Below, one piece after another: positions 8,446-15,865 of a stretch of DNA of 38,611 nucleotides. The position numbers were made by a program, and so were the translations under genes. The stretch is from Bacteroidetes bacterium 46-16 (GTDB taxonomy: Bacteria > Bacteroidota > Bacteroidia > Chitinophagales > Chitinophagaceae). Position 1 is the first letter of the stretch, and every line of letters starts with the position of its first letter. Under the pieces are notes generated by a model. The model saw only the letters and a list, made by a program, of their open reading frames with translations, had not been told where the DNA came from and made no database searches. The stretch covers positions 1 to 38,611 of the forward strand of contig MKUN01000052.1 of the NCBI GenBank assembly GCA_001897835.1, given 5' to 3'.

Positions 8446-9012
8446 TTATGATAGTAGTGCAATACTATTACCGTCGTGTTTGATAAGGGCCAGCAATTGC
8501 TTTGTTCGCGGCAGTATATCGAGATAACAGGTTTGGCCTCCAGCAGAATAATAGTCTTCATAACTAACTTCTACATAGGGAAGACCTGGAATTCCGGTTT
8601 TGAGATAATAGTGATCTAGTATTGTATATGGTTCCGGTGAAAAACTTATTCTCTTTTTTACACCCCTTAACATGTCATAATAAACTGCAGGTATTTCTTT
8701 TAGAAACAGAATGATATTTACCAGGGCTATCAGAAAAAATACGATCGACCATAAGAAAAAGAAACCTGCGGTTAACAATTTCAATTCGTCCAGATTGTAA
8801 GGTATGACATATCTTTCGTGTAAGCCATAATAAACATTCCCGTATAGAATGGGGGCATTTAAAGCCAAGCCAATCCCAAGAAGGCATAGAAATGGAAGCG
8901 AAAAAGTGACGAGAAGTCTTTTACCGACGCCTTTCCACCTTCGGCGGCAAAGTACATGCAACATTTGTTTCTCTTTAACATTAAGCTTTAGATAGGTTAT
9001 GCCCGCATTCAC
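8446..9012 (-). CDS. Orphan membrane protein with two membrane segments
   Basis: 188 residues of unrecognised family. Two hydrophobic segments are clear: about residues 33-55 (LLVTFSLPFLCLLGIGLALN) and about 82-106 (LLTAGFFFLWSIVFFLIALV). The C-terminal half is soluble and rich in aromatic residues (VSYEDYYSAGGQTCYLDILP). This two-helix plus C-terminal domain layout recalls small membrane proteins with PH-like tails, but no motif fixes a function. The gene sits alone between two direct copies of repeat R, on the same strand as the terminase-like gene. Start at ATG 9012. An internal ATG at about residue 17 is also possible. Confidence 0.6.
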   Translation of the reverse strand: MNAGITYLKLNVKEKQMLHVLCRRRWKGVGKRLLVTFSLPFLCLLGIGLALNAPILYGNVYYGLHERYVIPYNLDELKLLTAGFFFLWSIVFFLIALVNIILFLKEIPAVYYDMLRGVKKRISFSPEPYTILDHYYLKTGIPGLPYVEVSYEDYYSAGGQTCYLDILPRTKQLLALIKHDGNSIALLS

Positions 9013-9087
9013 GGTATCAAGGTACTTCTAAAATTGCTGAAATTAATGGGCAAAATCCTTATCAAAATTTTCATCCGCTAGGTGGGC

Positions 9088-9126
9088 ACAAGTTCGCTAT
9101 ACAGATGGCTTGGCTGCAAACTTGCG
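9088..9126. repeat. Hairpin repeat R, copy 2
   Basis: Direct repeat of 8383-8421, differing at two positions, with the same imperfect inverted ends. It lies just upstream of the membrane protein gene and 20 bp beyond the end of the small ORF at 9146-9268. Confidence 0.85.
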
Positions 9127-9145
9127 TCGAAGCGGGTTAAATATC

Positions 9146-9268
9146 TCAGCGCAAGCGAAGCAAGGGGAGCAAGAAATAATACAGTATGCCGATGAAGACC
9201 ATAACCGAAAACATGATATAGCCAAACAAACGGTTATCGGGCCGATAGTCATTGATCGTATTTTTCAT
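9146..9268 (-). CDS. Possible 40-residue single-span membrane peptide
   Basis: A short ORF that reads MKNTINDYRPDNRLFGYIMF at its start, followed by a continuous hydrophobic stretch (about residues 17-37) and a basic end RLR before TGA. The pattern of a polar N-terminus, one membrane helix and positive residues after it is what a real small membrane protein would show. There is no clear ribosome-binding site, and the family is unknown. It could still be chance, since the last codons fall in repeat-like sequence. Function is not assignable. Confidence 0.4.
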   Translation of the reverse strand: MKNTINDYRPDNRLFGYIMFSVMVFIGILYYFLLPLLRLR

Positions 9269-9361
9269 ATTGATCGATTTTTTCGGGGTTAACGAATAAA
9301 CTGGTCACAGGCAGGCACTATTGAACGCCTGCCTGTGCCAGTACGCACAATTGTAAGACCA

Positions 9362-9832
9362 TTAGCTGATCTCAATGTTGCGGGACAATTTTTGTGCGTC
9401 TTCTTTCTTAGGTAGTGTGATACAGAGAATACCATCGCTGTACTTTGCGGCCACTTTGTTCAGCTCCACGCTATCATCGAGCGTGAAAGTGCGGCTGAAT
9501 GACTGCGTTTTGTATTCCTTCCGCAGCCAGCCTTCAGCAGTGTCCTGCGTGTTGCGGTTATCGGATTGCTCAAAGGAAACGGTGAGCAGGTCGCCGCTGA
9601 GATTTACGTTAAAATCGTCCCTCTGAAGCCCGGGAGCGATGAGATGGATCTCGAGTGCAGTACCGGTGTCTTTAATGTTTACCGGCACGCTTACACTGCG
9701 GTCGAGGCCGCTGAAGCCCCAAAAATTGTCATCAAATAAGCGGTCAAGGTTGTTGCGGAAGAGTGTATCAACCAAACCGCTGAAAGTTGTTGCCGGCACA
9801 TTGCCATTGGTCTTTTTCATTAGAGTAGTCAT
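9362..9832 (-). CDS. Small heat shock protein (Hsp20 / alpha-crystallin family)
   Basis: 156 residues, typical for bacterial Hsp20. The alpha-crystallin domain covers about residues 40-150: VSVPVNIKDTGTALEIHLIA, then LQRDDFNVNLSGDLLTVSFE, with the conserved end motif GILCITLPKKE. Such proteins form oligomers that hold unfolding proteins for the DnaK/ClpB systems in the cytoplasm. The chosen start at 9832 is preceded by a strong AGGAGG (9838-9845 region). An upstream in-frame ATG at 9877 would make a basic extension (MAQTLKKSFKKKEDN) and would place the ribosome-binding site inside the gene, so I reject it. A sigma-54-like promoter lies at 9861-9877, suggesting stress-specific control. Confidence 0.93.
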   Translation of the reverse strand: MTTLMKKTNGNVPATTFSGLVDTLFRNNLDRLFDDNFWGFSGLDRSVSVPVNIKDTGTALEIHLIAPGLQRDDFNVNLSGDLLTVSFEQSDNRNTQDTAEGWLRKEYKTQSFSRTFTLDDSVELNKVAAKYSDGILCITLPKKEDAQKLSRNIEIS

Positions 9833-9860
9833 ATTGTCCTCCTTTTTTTTAAAAGACTTT

Positions 9861-9877
9861 TTCAAGGTTTGTGCCAA
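9861..9877 (-). promoter_or_regulatory. Sigma-54-like promoter of hsp20
   Basis: On the minus strand the sequence reads TTGGCAC-AAACC-TTGAA. It has the -24 TGGCAC element and a -12 TTG with the correct 5-nt spacer; the only key mismatch is A in place of C in the -12 GC. The -12 end lies 28 nt before the hsp20 ATG, leaving room for the AGGAGG ribosome-binding site. Confidence 0.4.
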
Positions 9878-9955
9878 AGCGATGCAGCTGAAAAAATGAC
9901 AAGTTTTTTGAAAAAATTTCAGAGAAATAGTATGACAGTTAACAATATTTTAAAG

Positions 9956-9974
9956 CTCCCAGCCTGAATGGGAG
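9956..9974 (-). terminator. Weak hairpin downstream of sulP
   Basis: CTCCCA and TGGGAG pair across a 7-nt loop. On the minus strand the stem is followed by CTTTAAAAT, which is only a weak U tract. It may end sulP transcription before hsp20. Confidence 0.3.
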
Positions 9975-10053
9975 GGAAAGAATTGATGCCGTATGAAAGA
10001 GAACACTATCCCGCAGCACCATCCGACCTTGCAGCAGAAAGATCATGCTCCTG

Positions 10054-11595
10054 CTATACCTTATCAGTAGCCACAATGTATGCGGGGTCTTCAATGATGT
10101 TGACGTCTATGATATCCTCTGCATTTTTGAGCAGTTGACGGCAATCTGCACTCAGGTGCCTGAGGTGTAGTTTTTTCCCTGCCTTATTATACCGCTCCGT
10201 GATCCTGTTCAGTGCCTCAATGCCCGACATATCGGCTACGCGGCTTTCCCTGAAGTCAATGATCACTTCATCCGGGTCGTTCAGTACGTCGAACTTTTCA
10301 CTGAAGGCTTTGATGGAACCGAAGAACAGCGGACCGAATATTTCGTAATGCTTAATGCCCTGCTCATCGGTATACTTCCGTGCACGGATGCGTTTTGCAT
10401 TCTCCCAGGCAAAGACAAGGGCGGCAATGATAACCCCTATCAGTACAGCCAGCGCCAGGTTGTGCAGTAACACAGTGATGACCGTAACAGTAACGATAAC
10501 GATAACATCGTGCAGGGGCATTTTGCCGAAACTACGCAGGCTGGCCCATTCAAAGGTGCCAATAGCTACCATGATCATAACACCGGTCAATGCTGCCATA
10601 GGCATTTGTTCGATCATACCCGCACCGAACATGATAAAGACCAGCAGCATTATTGCGGCTACAATACCTGAAAGCCTTGCACGGGCCCCCGATGAGATAT
10701 TGATGAGGCTTTGGCCTATCATGGCACAACCGCCCATGCCAAAGAAAAAACCGGAGCTGATATTGGCAAGGCCCTGTGCAACACATTCCTTATTGCCGCG
10801 GCCCCTTGTTTCCGTTATCTCGTCGATAAGGTTGAGGGTAAGCAGGCTCTCGGTAAGTCCCACACCGGCTACGATAAGTGAATAAGGGAATATAGTACGC
10901 AGCGTATCCCATGTAAAGGGTACCAGGGGGATATGAAAAGGAGGGAAACCGCCTTTGACGGAAGCGATATCGCCCACCGTTTTGGTGTCTATGCCCATGC
11001 CTATGATGATAACAGAAACGATAATGATGGCCGCAAGGGAAGAGGGTACTGCTTTGGTGATCTTCGGCAGGCCCCAGATGATAAGCATGGTGAGCAGCAC
11101 AAAGCCAAGCATTATTAAGAGGGGCGTGCCGCCAAGCCAGTGATGCGCCCCGTTTGTATCAATCGTTTTGAACTGGTCGAGCTGGGCCATAAAAATGATG
11201 ATGGCCAGGCCGTTGACAAAGCCATACATTACCGACTGGGGCACAAGGCGAATGAACTTGCCTAATCGCAGTATGCCGGCAAGCATCTGTATGAGTCCTG
11301 CGAGGATCACTGTTGCGAAAATATATTCCTGCCCCTGTGTTTTCACCAGTGCGGCAATAACCACGGCTACGGCGCCGGTAGCGCCGGAGATCATGCCCGG
11401 CCTGCCACCTAAGGCAGCGGTCACAAGACCCATTACGAAAGCGGCATACAGGCCGATAAGTGGTGACAGGCCTGCGATCAGTGAAAAGGCCACGGCCTCG
11501 GGTATAAGCGCAAGTGCAACGGTAAGCCCTGATAATACTTCGGTCTTGTAATTTACTTTTTGCTTAAAATCGAATAAATGAAAAAATGCTTTCAT
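10054..11595 (-). CDS. SulP family anion transporter with STAS domain
   Basis: 513 residues. The N-terminal part carries the SulP transporter core with about 10-12 membrane segments, starting with the family signature TVALALIPEAVAFSLIAGLS and GLYAAFVMGLVTAALGGRPG. The C-terminal STAS domain spans about residues 420-510 (HYEIFGPLFFGSIKAF, DEVIIDFRESRVADMSGIEA). SulP proteins move sulfate, bicarbonate or other inorganic anions across the inner membrane, often with sodium or protons; the substrate cannot be told here. I use the ATG at 11595 (MKAFFHLFDFKQK), preceded by TTGAGGTACC, over a TTG at 11610. No carbonic anhydrase or sulfate-assimilation gene lies beside it. Confidence 0.93.
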   Translation of the reverse strand: MKAFFHLFDFKQKVNYKTEVLSGLTVALALIPEAVAFSLIAGLSPLIGLYAAFVMGLVTAALGGRPGMISGATGAVAVVIAALVKTQGQEYIFATVILAGLIQMLAGILRLGKFIRLVPQSVMYGFVNGLAIIIFMAQLDQFKTIDTNGAHHWLGGTPLLIMLGFVLLTMLIIWGLPKITKAVPSSLAAIIIVSVIIIGMGIDTKTVGDIASVKGGFPPFHIPLVPFTWDTLRTIFPYSLIVAGVGLTESLLTLNLIDEITETRGRGNKECVAQGLANISSGFFFGMGGCAMIGQSLINISSGARARLSGIVAAIMLLVFIMFGAGMIEQMPMAALTGVMIMVAIGTFEWASLRSFGKMPLHDVIVIVTVTVITVLLHNLALAVLIGVIIAALVFAWENAKRIRARKYTDEQGIKHYEIFGPLFFGSIKAFSEKFDVLNDPDEVIIDFRESRVADMSGIEALNRITERYNKAGKKLHLRHLSADCRQLLKNAEDIIDVNIIEDPAYIVATDKV

Positions 11596-11701
11596 GAGCC
11601 GGTACCTCAAATAAGTTTATGTGAATAATGATCGCGTATGTGTACGGCTACAGTGCCCGGAAAGAGCAGTAAAGAACGTTCATGCAGCGATGTGATGCAG
11701 T

Positions 11702-12985
11702 TTAATGCGCAAAATCGGCATCAAAGTTTTTCATCCTTTCGGCGGGCGGGTTGTAATAACCGAATTTGACCTGGGGAAATTCTGCATGGATCAGTTCCAT
11801 CAGTTGCAATACGCCTAAGCATTCACCCGATTCGGTGATGCCCATTTTACCCAGGTACCAGTCGGGATCTATGTTAAAGTTGCGCCACTGTATCATGCTC
11901 AGCTTAGTATCCCTGATCAGCTCGCGCAGGGCCTCGTATTCTTCCACGCTATCGGTAATGCCCGGGAAAACGAAATAATTGATGGATGACCAGCCACCGT
12001 AGCGGTTCACCACGCGCAGGCTTTCCACTATATCGGCAAACTCGTAATTGTTGGGCTGGTAATATTTGGTATAGATGTCAGCGCGTGTTGAATTGGTGCT
12101 TACACGTATGCTGTTCAGGCCCGCTTTCATCAGCTCTTCCACCGCTGCAGGGCGGCTGCCATTGGTATTGATATTGATGCTGCCTTTGTCTGTATGCTTG
12201 CGTATCTCTATAATTGATTCACGTATGGTCTCCCACATCAGCAAAGGTTCACCCTCACAGCCCTGCCCCCAGCTGATGATGGGATAAGGTGCAGTTTCCA
12301 GGTGTGGCACAGTATATTCCACTATCTCAGCCGCCGTAGGTTTGAACATCAGCCTGTCCTGCGTGGATACAATGCTTTCTTCGGCAGGCTGAAAGGAGAT
12401 ACAGCCGATACAATTGGCATTGCATGCCGGCGATGATGGTATCGGGCATTCCCAGCGGCCCATGAAGTAATTGCGTGCTGCCGGGCAGTGATAGGTAAGC
12501 GCACAGTTGTCGGCCAGGTGTTTTACCAGCCTGTTGTGTGGATAGGCCTGCAGCATCTGCTGCACACCTTCTTTTACTTTGCTGTCATCGAAGCCTGCAC
12601 ACTCCTGCCTTATATCGCGCTCAATGCGCACGGCGGGTACATAAAATTTATCGTCGTGCCAGCCTGCCGCAGTATAGCAAAACAGGGGCAGGGTAGGCGC
12701 ATCGGGCGCCGTTTCATATGCTGCCAGGTACAGGCCTGTATGTGCAGGCGGGATGAATGCTGCCACGGCCCAGCCTTTTTCACACAGGCGCATTTCGCCA
12801 TTTTCCACATCAATACCTATACCTTGCCTGCCGGGCAGCTCGTAGAGCGACCCGCCATCGGGCAGTTCTATCCACTCACTCTCGTGTATGGGCAGGGCAT
12901 CCCATCCGGAGCGGCCCACTGCATAGAGCGTAGTGTCCTCGAAGATATTTCCTTTCCCGTCTGAGTATAATATGTATGGCGACAT
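11702..12985 (-). CDS. Radical SAM protein
   Basis: 427 residues. The radical SAM [4Fe-4S] cluster motif is C188-x3-C192-x2-C195 (PACNANCIGC), followed by the SAM-binding glycine stretch ISWGQGCEGEPLLMW and by INTNGSRPAAVEEL and VFPGITDSVEEYEALRELI. The first 170 residues are an unfamiliar N-terminal domain with no cluster motif (SDGKGNIFEDTTLYAVGRSG). The C-terminal region (MIQWRNFNIDPDWYLGKMG) is shared with a group of uncharacterised radical SAM proteins; I cannot name the reaction. A TAnnTTTG element lies 7 nt before the ATG. The gene stands alone between sulP and a membrane protein on the same strand. Confidence 0.85.
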   Translation of the reverse strand: MSPYILYSDGKGNIFEDTTLYAVGRSGWDALPIHESEWIELPDGGSLYELPGRQGIGIDVENGEMRLCEKGWAVAAFIPPAHTGLYLAAYETAPDAPTLPLFCYTAAGWHDDKFYVPAVRIERDIRQECAGFDDSKVKEGVQQMLQAYPHNRLVKHLADNCALTYHCPAARNYFMGRWECPIPSSPACNANCIGCISFQPAEESIVSTQDRLMFKPTAAEIVEYTVPHLETAPYPIISWGQGCEGEPLLMWETIRESIIEIRKHTDKGSININTNGSRPAAVEELMKAGLNSIRVSTNSTRADIYTKYYQPNNYEFADIVESLRVVNRYGGWSSINYFVFPGITDSVEEYEALRELIRDTKLSMIQWRNFNIDPDWYLGKMGITESGECLGVLQLMELIHAEFPQVKFGYYNPPAERMKNFDADFAH

Positions 12986-12992
12986 GCTAGAT

Positions 12993-13000
12993 CAAAATTA
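12993..13000 (-). promoter_or_regulatory. TAnnTTTG promoter element before the radical SAM gene
   Basis: The minus strand reads TAATTTTG, a perfect match to the Bacteroidota -7 element. It ends 7 nt before the ATG at 12985, so the transcript would have almost no leader. Confidence 0.5.
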
Positions 13001-13030
13001 AAATTCAAAATTCAAAAAACCGGCAGGTAA

Positions 13031-13672
13031 TTACCAGTTACTTTTCTTACCCTCGTTCTCTTTTACCAGCCGGGCGCAGTATAGCTCCAGTGCTTCTTTA
13101 TCAAAATCGGGCGCATCCACATTCCATTGGTAGAGGTGATTGTCGTAACAATCTATGGTGAGTATGCCGAAGCGGAGGATCACCTGCTCTATCTCGTTCC
13201 ACTCCAGACTGCTGCGCCGCGAAGTGGCAGGCAGTTGCACCCCCTTATCATCAATATGAATATATTGTGTTTTGTTCTTGTTGCTTTCCCATAGTGTGGC
13301 CAGCAGTAAAGTGCCGGCTAAAACACCGAAAATCCCGGCTGGCAGCCACCAGTGCCCCATGGCAAAATAGGCGGCAAAGACCAGCGAGCAGCAAAACTCT
13401 ATGATACGGAACAGGCGGTTGTTCTTAGGTTGTTTCAGCCATTTGCCCCTGAAGAGCGAGAAAAACAATATCACAGCCGCAGGAATGATCATGGCCAGGC
13501 CCCATTTTCTGAATTCGGGCAGCGATGATTTATGCTCTGTAGCTATAATAGTATAGAAGTAGAACACATAAGACAAAATGCCAAATGCGAGCAGGGCCAA
13601 ACCGATCAAAAAGTGCAATGCGACCGTCTGGTATGGCTTTACTTTCTCCTCTGCCAGGCTGAGCGTAAACAT
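13031..13672 (-). CDS. Uncharacterised four-helix membrane protein
   Basis: 213 residues. Hydrophobic segments lie near residues 17-42 (VALHFLIGLALLAFGILSYV), 58-76 (LAMIIPAAVILFFSLF), 88-105 and 108-127 (WLPAGIFGVLAGTLLLATLW). The C-terminal region of about 80 residues is soluble (YIHIDDKGVQLPATSRRSSL, EWNEIEQVILRFGILTIDCY). It resembles the PH-like tail seen in many small Bacteroidota membrane proteins. No catalytic motif is visible and no function can be given. The start is backed by a perfect TAnnTTTG element five bases upstream. The gene is divergent from the adenylate cyclase, with starts 74 nt apart. Confidence 0.7.
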   Translation of the reverse strand: MFTLSLAEEKVKPYQTVALHFLIGLALLAFGILSYVFYFYTIIATEHKSSLPEFRKWGLAMIIPAAVILFFSLFRGKWLKQPKNNRLFRIIEFCCSLVFAAYFAMGHWWLPAGIFGVLAGTLLLATLWESNKNKTQYIHIDDKGVQLPATSRRSSLEWNEIEQVILRFGILTIDCYDNHLYQWNVDAPDFDKEALELYCARLVKENEGKKSNW

Positions 13673-13677
13673 GGGCG

Positions 13678-13685
13678 CAAAGGTA
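13678..13685 (-). promoter_or_regulatory. TAnnTTTG promoter element before the four-helix membrane protein
   Basis: The minus strand reads TACCTTTG, a perfect consensus match. It ends five bases before the ATG at 13672, suggesting a leaderless or nearly leaderless mRNA. Confidence 0.5.
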
Positions 13686-13746
13686 AGTGATTATAGCTGA
13701 TACATAAACCACTTCAAATAAGGGTAATATTGTATCTTGTTGCACC

Positions 13747-15789
13747 ATGAAAAAGTTGTTGCTGCTCTGCTTCCTGCTGGCATCGCTTGGCTCATCGGCT
13801 CAAAGCCGGCCGGGGAAGATGCTTGTACTGAACAAAGACAGTATCTGGCACAGGTTCAATAGTGATAAATGGAAATTCTCCACGGGCGATGACAGCGCTA
13901 TGGCCTTGCCCGGCTATGACGATAGTAAATGGGATGAGGTGCTCTGCCCGCTTTGGCGGCATATGTACCGGAAATACGAAAAGGACAGCATTGGCTGGTT
14001 CCGGCTGCACTTTATAGCCGACATCAGTATTTGCCGCAGGCCATTGGCCCTGAGGATGACACATTTTGGCGCTTCAGTACTTTATTTCGATGGTAAGAAA
14101 GTAGAGACCTTTGGCGAGATAGCAGGTAAGAAAAAAGCTGAGTTCTTCGATCCTGGAAATACACCGGCAATTATATATATAGATACCCCCGGGGAGCATT
14201 TGATAGCCCTGCACTACCAGAAAAATACCGGCAAACTGGCTCAAAGGTTTACGGATATGGACGGTTTCCTGTTGAGCTTGGCGGGGGCAAGCAATGCAAT
14301 TTGGAGCCACGCAGAGCAAATGCAAAGCCTTACATTCCTGATGGTCTTGTTCTTTGGCATTTTTATAGCGATATCATTTATCCATATGCTGCTTTTTCTT
14401 TACTATAAAGCTGCCAGGTCCAATTTCTATTTCAGCCTCTTTTGTCTCGCCTTGTCTTTGGTGTTCCTCCTGCCCTACCTGGTCCGTGTTACCAATTCGC
14501 CATCGTTGGGTTTTACCTGCCGCATATTGATGATACTTACCGGCTCACTGGCATGTATCTCGCTTAGCGGCTTTAACAATGAATTGTTCGCCCGCCGAAA
14601 AAGAAGGTTCTATGTTATAACTGCCCTATCGATGTTAATGCCTTTTATATGGTATTTTGACGATGAAGCGGGTATGGTAGTTTGCTTCTCATTGATCGGG
14701 CTTGTTGCGTTGGAAACTGTTATTCTCATTCTTCGGGGCATTGTTAAAAAAGTAAAAGGAGCCCGTATAATCGGTGGAGGCTTGTTGCTGTTTGCCTTGT
14801 TTATATTGTTCATCTTTATTTATGGATATATAAATGGTGATATCGAAATAAATGAGAATGATGTTTTCGGTCAGTTAGTGGAGATCGTTATGGCTATTGC
14901 AGTACTATGTATACCCATATCCATGTCGGCCTACCTGGCATGGAGCTTTGCACGTATCAATAAAGACCTTAAAGTACAGCTCGACCAGGTAGAGCAACTC
15001 TCGGCAAGGACGCTGGAGCAGGAACAGGAAAAGAAAAAGATACTCGAGGGGCAGAAGGAAAAGCTGGAGCTGGAGGTGGCCCAGCGTACTGCAGAAGTAG
15101 TGCAGCAAAAGGAAGAGATCGAAAAGCAACACGAGGAATTGAAAGAGGAAAAGAAAAAGTCGGACGACCTGCTGCTGAATATATTGCCCGAAGAAGTAGC
15201 TGAGGAATTAAAGGAAAGCGGTAGCTCCGAAGCTAAGTTTTACGATCATGTGACCGTGCTCTTCACCGATTTTGTGGCCTTTACAAAAGCCGGTGAGCGG
15301 CTCACACCCCAGGAACTGGTTAGCGAGCTGCACGACTGCTTTAAAGCCTTCGATGAGATCATATCGCGTTATGATATCGAAAAGATAAAGACCATAGGCG
15401 ATGCCTACCTTGCTGTAAGCGGCCTGCCTGTGGCAGATGCGAACCATGCCCAAAAGATGCTCAGTGCGGCATTGGATATCCGGCAATTCATGCTGGATAG
15501 AAAGGCTGCAATAGGCGAGAAGACCTTCGAGATACGTATAGGCATACACAGTGGCAGCGTGGTGGCAGGCATAGTGGGGGTCAAGAAATTTGCTTACGAT
15601 ATTTGGGGCGATACGGTGAACACCGCCGCCCGTATGGAACAGAACAGCGAGGCGGGAAAAATAAATATCTCGCAAACCACCTACGATATGGTGAAGGACA
15701 AATTCAACTGTATCTATCGCGGTCAGATAACTGCTAAAAATAAAGGGGAACTGAAGATGTATTTTGTTGAGGGAAAGATGGCGCTGTGA
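13747..15789 (+). CDS. Membrane adenylate cyclase with 7TM sensor and coiled coil
   Basis: 680 residues in four parts. Residues 1-19 are a signal peptide (LLLLCFLLASLGSSAQS). Residues 20-190 form an extracytoplasmic beta domain. About 195-405 hold seven membrane helices of the 7TMR-DISM type, followed by a charged coiled coil to about 475. Residues 490-680 are a class III cyclase domain. The metal-binding aspartates D508 (LFTDFVAF) and D552 (TIGDAY) are present. The base-selecting pair is K548 (KIKTIGD) and D618 (FAYDIWGD), the adenylate cyclase combination rather than the Glu/Cys of guanylate cyclases. The sequence NTAARM supplies the transition-state Asn and Arg. It should make cAMP in response to an external signal; ligand and effector are unknown. 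The chromosome between it and the divergent gene is short (74 nt). Confidence 0.92.
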   Translation: MKKLLLLCFLLASLGSSAQSRPGKMLVLNKDSIWHRFNSDKWKFSTGDDSAMALPGYDDSKWDEVLCPLWRHMYRKYEKDSIGWFRLHFIADISICRRPLALRMTHFGASVLYFDGKKVETFGEIAGKKKAEFFDPGNTPAIIYIDTPGEHLIALHYQKNTGKLAQRFTDMDGFLLSLAGASNAIWSHAEQMQSLTFLMVLFFGIFIAISFIHMLLFLYYKAARSNFYFSLFCLALSLVFLLPYLVRVTNSPSLGFTCRILMILTGSLACISLSGFNNELFARRKRRFYVITALSMLMPFIWYFDDEAGMVVCFSLIGLVALETVILILRGIVKKVKGARIIGGGLLLFALFILFIFIYGYINGDIEINENDVFGQLVEIVMAIAVLCIPISMSAYLAWSFARINKDLKVQLDQVEQLSARTLEQEQEKKKILEGQKEKLELEVAQRTAEVVQQKEEIEKQHEELKEEKKKSDDLLLNILPEEVAEELKESGSSEAKFYDHVTVLFTDFVAFTKAGERLTPQELVSELHDCFKAFDEIISRYDIEKIKTIGDAYLAVSGLPVADANHAQKMLSAALDIRQFMLDRKAAIGEKTFEIRIGIHSGSVVAGIVGVKKFAYDIWGDTVNTAARMEQNSEAGKINISQTTYDMVKDKFNCIYRGQITAKNKGELKMYFVEGKMAL

Positions 15790-15793
15790 TATT

Positions 15794-15818
15794 TGTCACC
15801 GAAGGCCTTTCGGCGACA
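15794..15818. other. Hairpin between cyclase and hydrolase genes
   Basis: TGTC/GACA and CCGAA/TTCGG pair to form an interrupted 9-bp stem with one mismatch and a 5-nt loop. There is no T run on either strand, so this is not a clear intrinsic terminator. Confidence 0.3.
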
Positions 15819-15865
15819 TCGAACAAAAACAGTGCTATATTGTTTGTAATTAAATTCCCCGTTCA

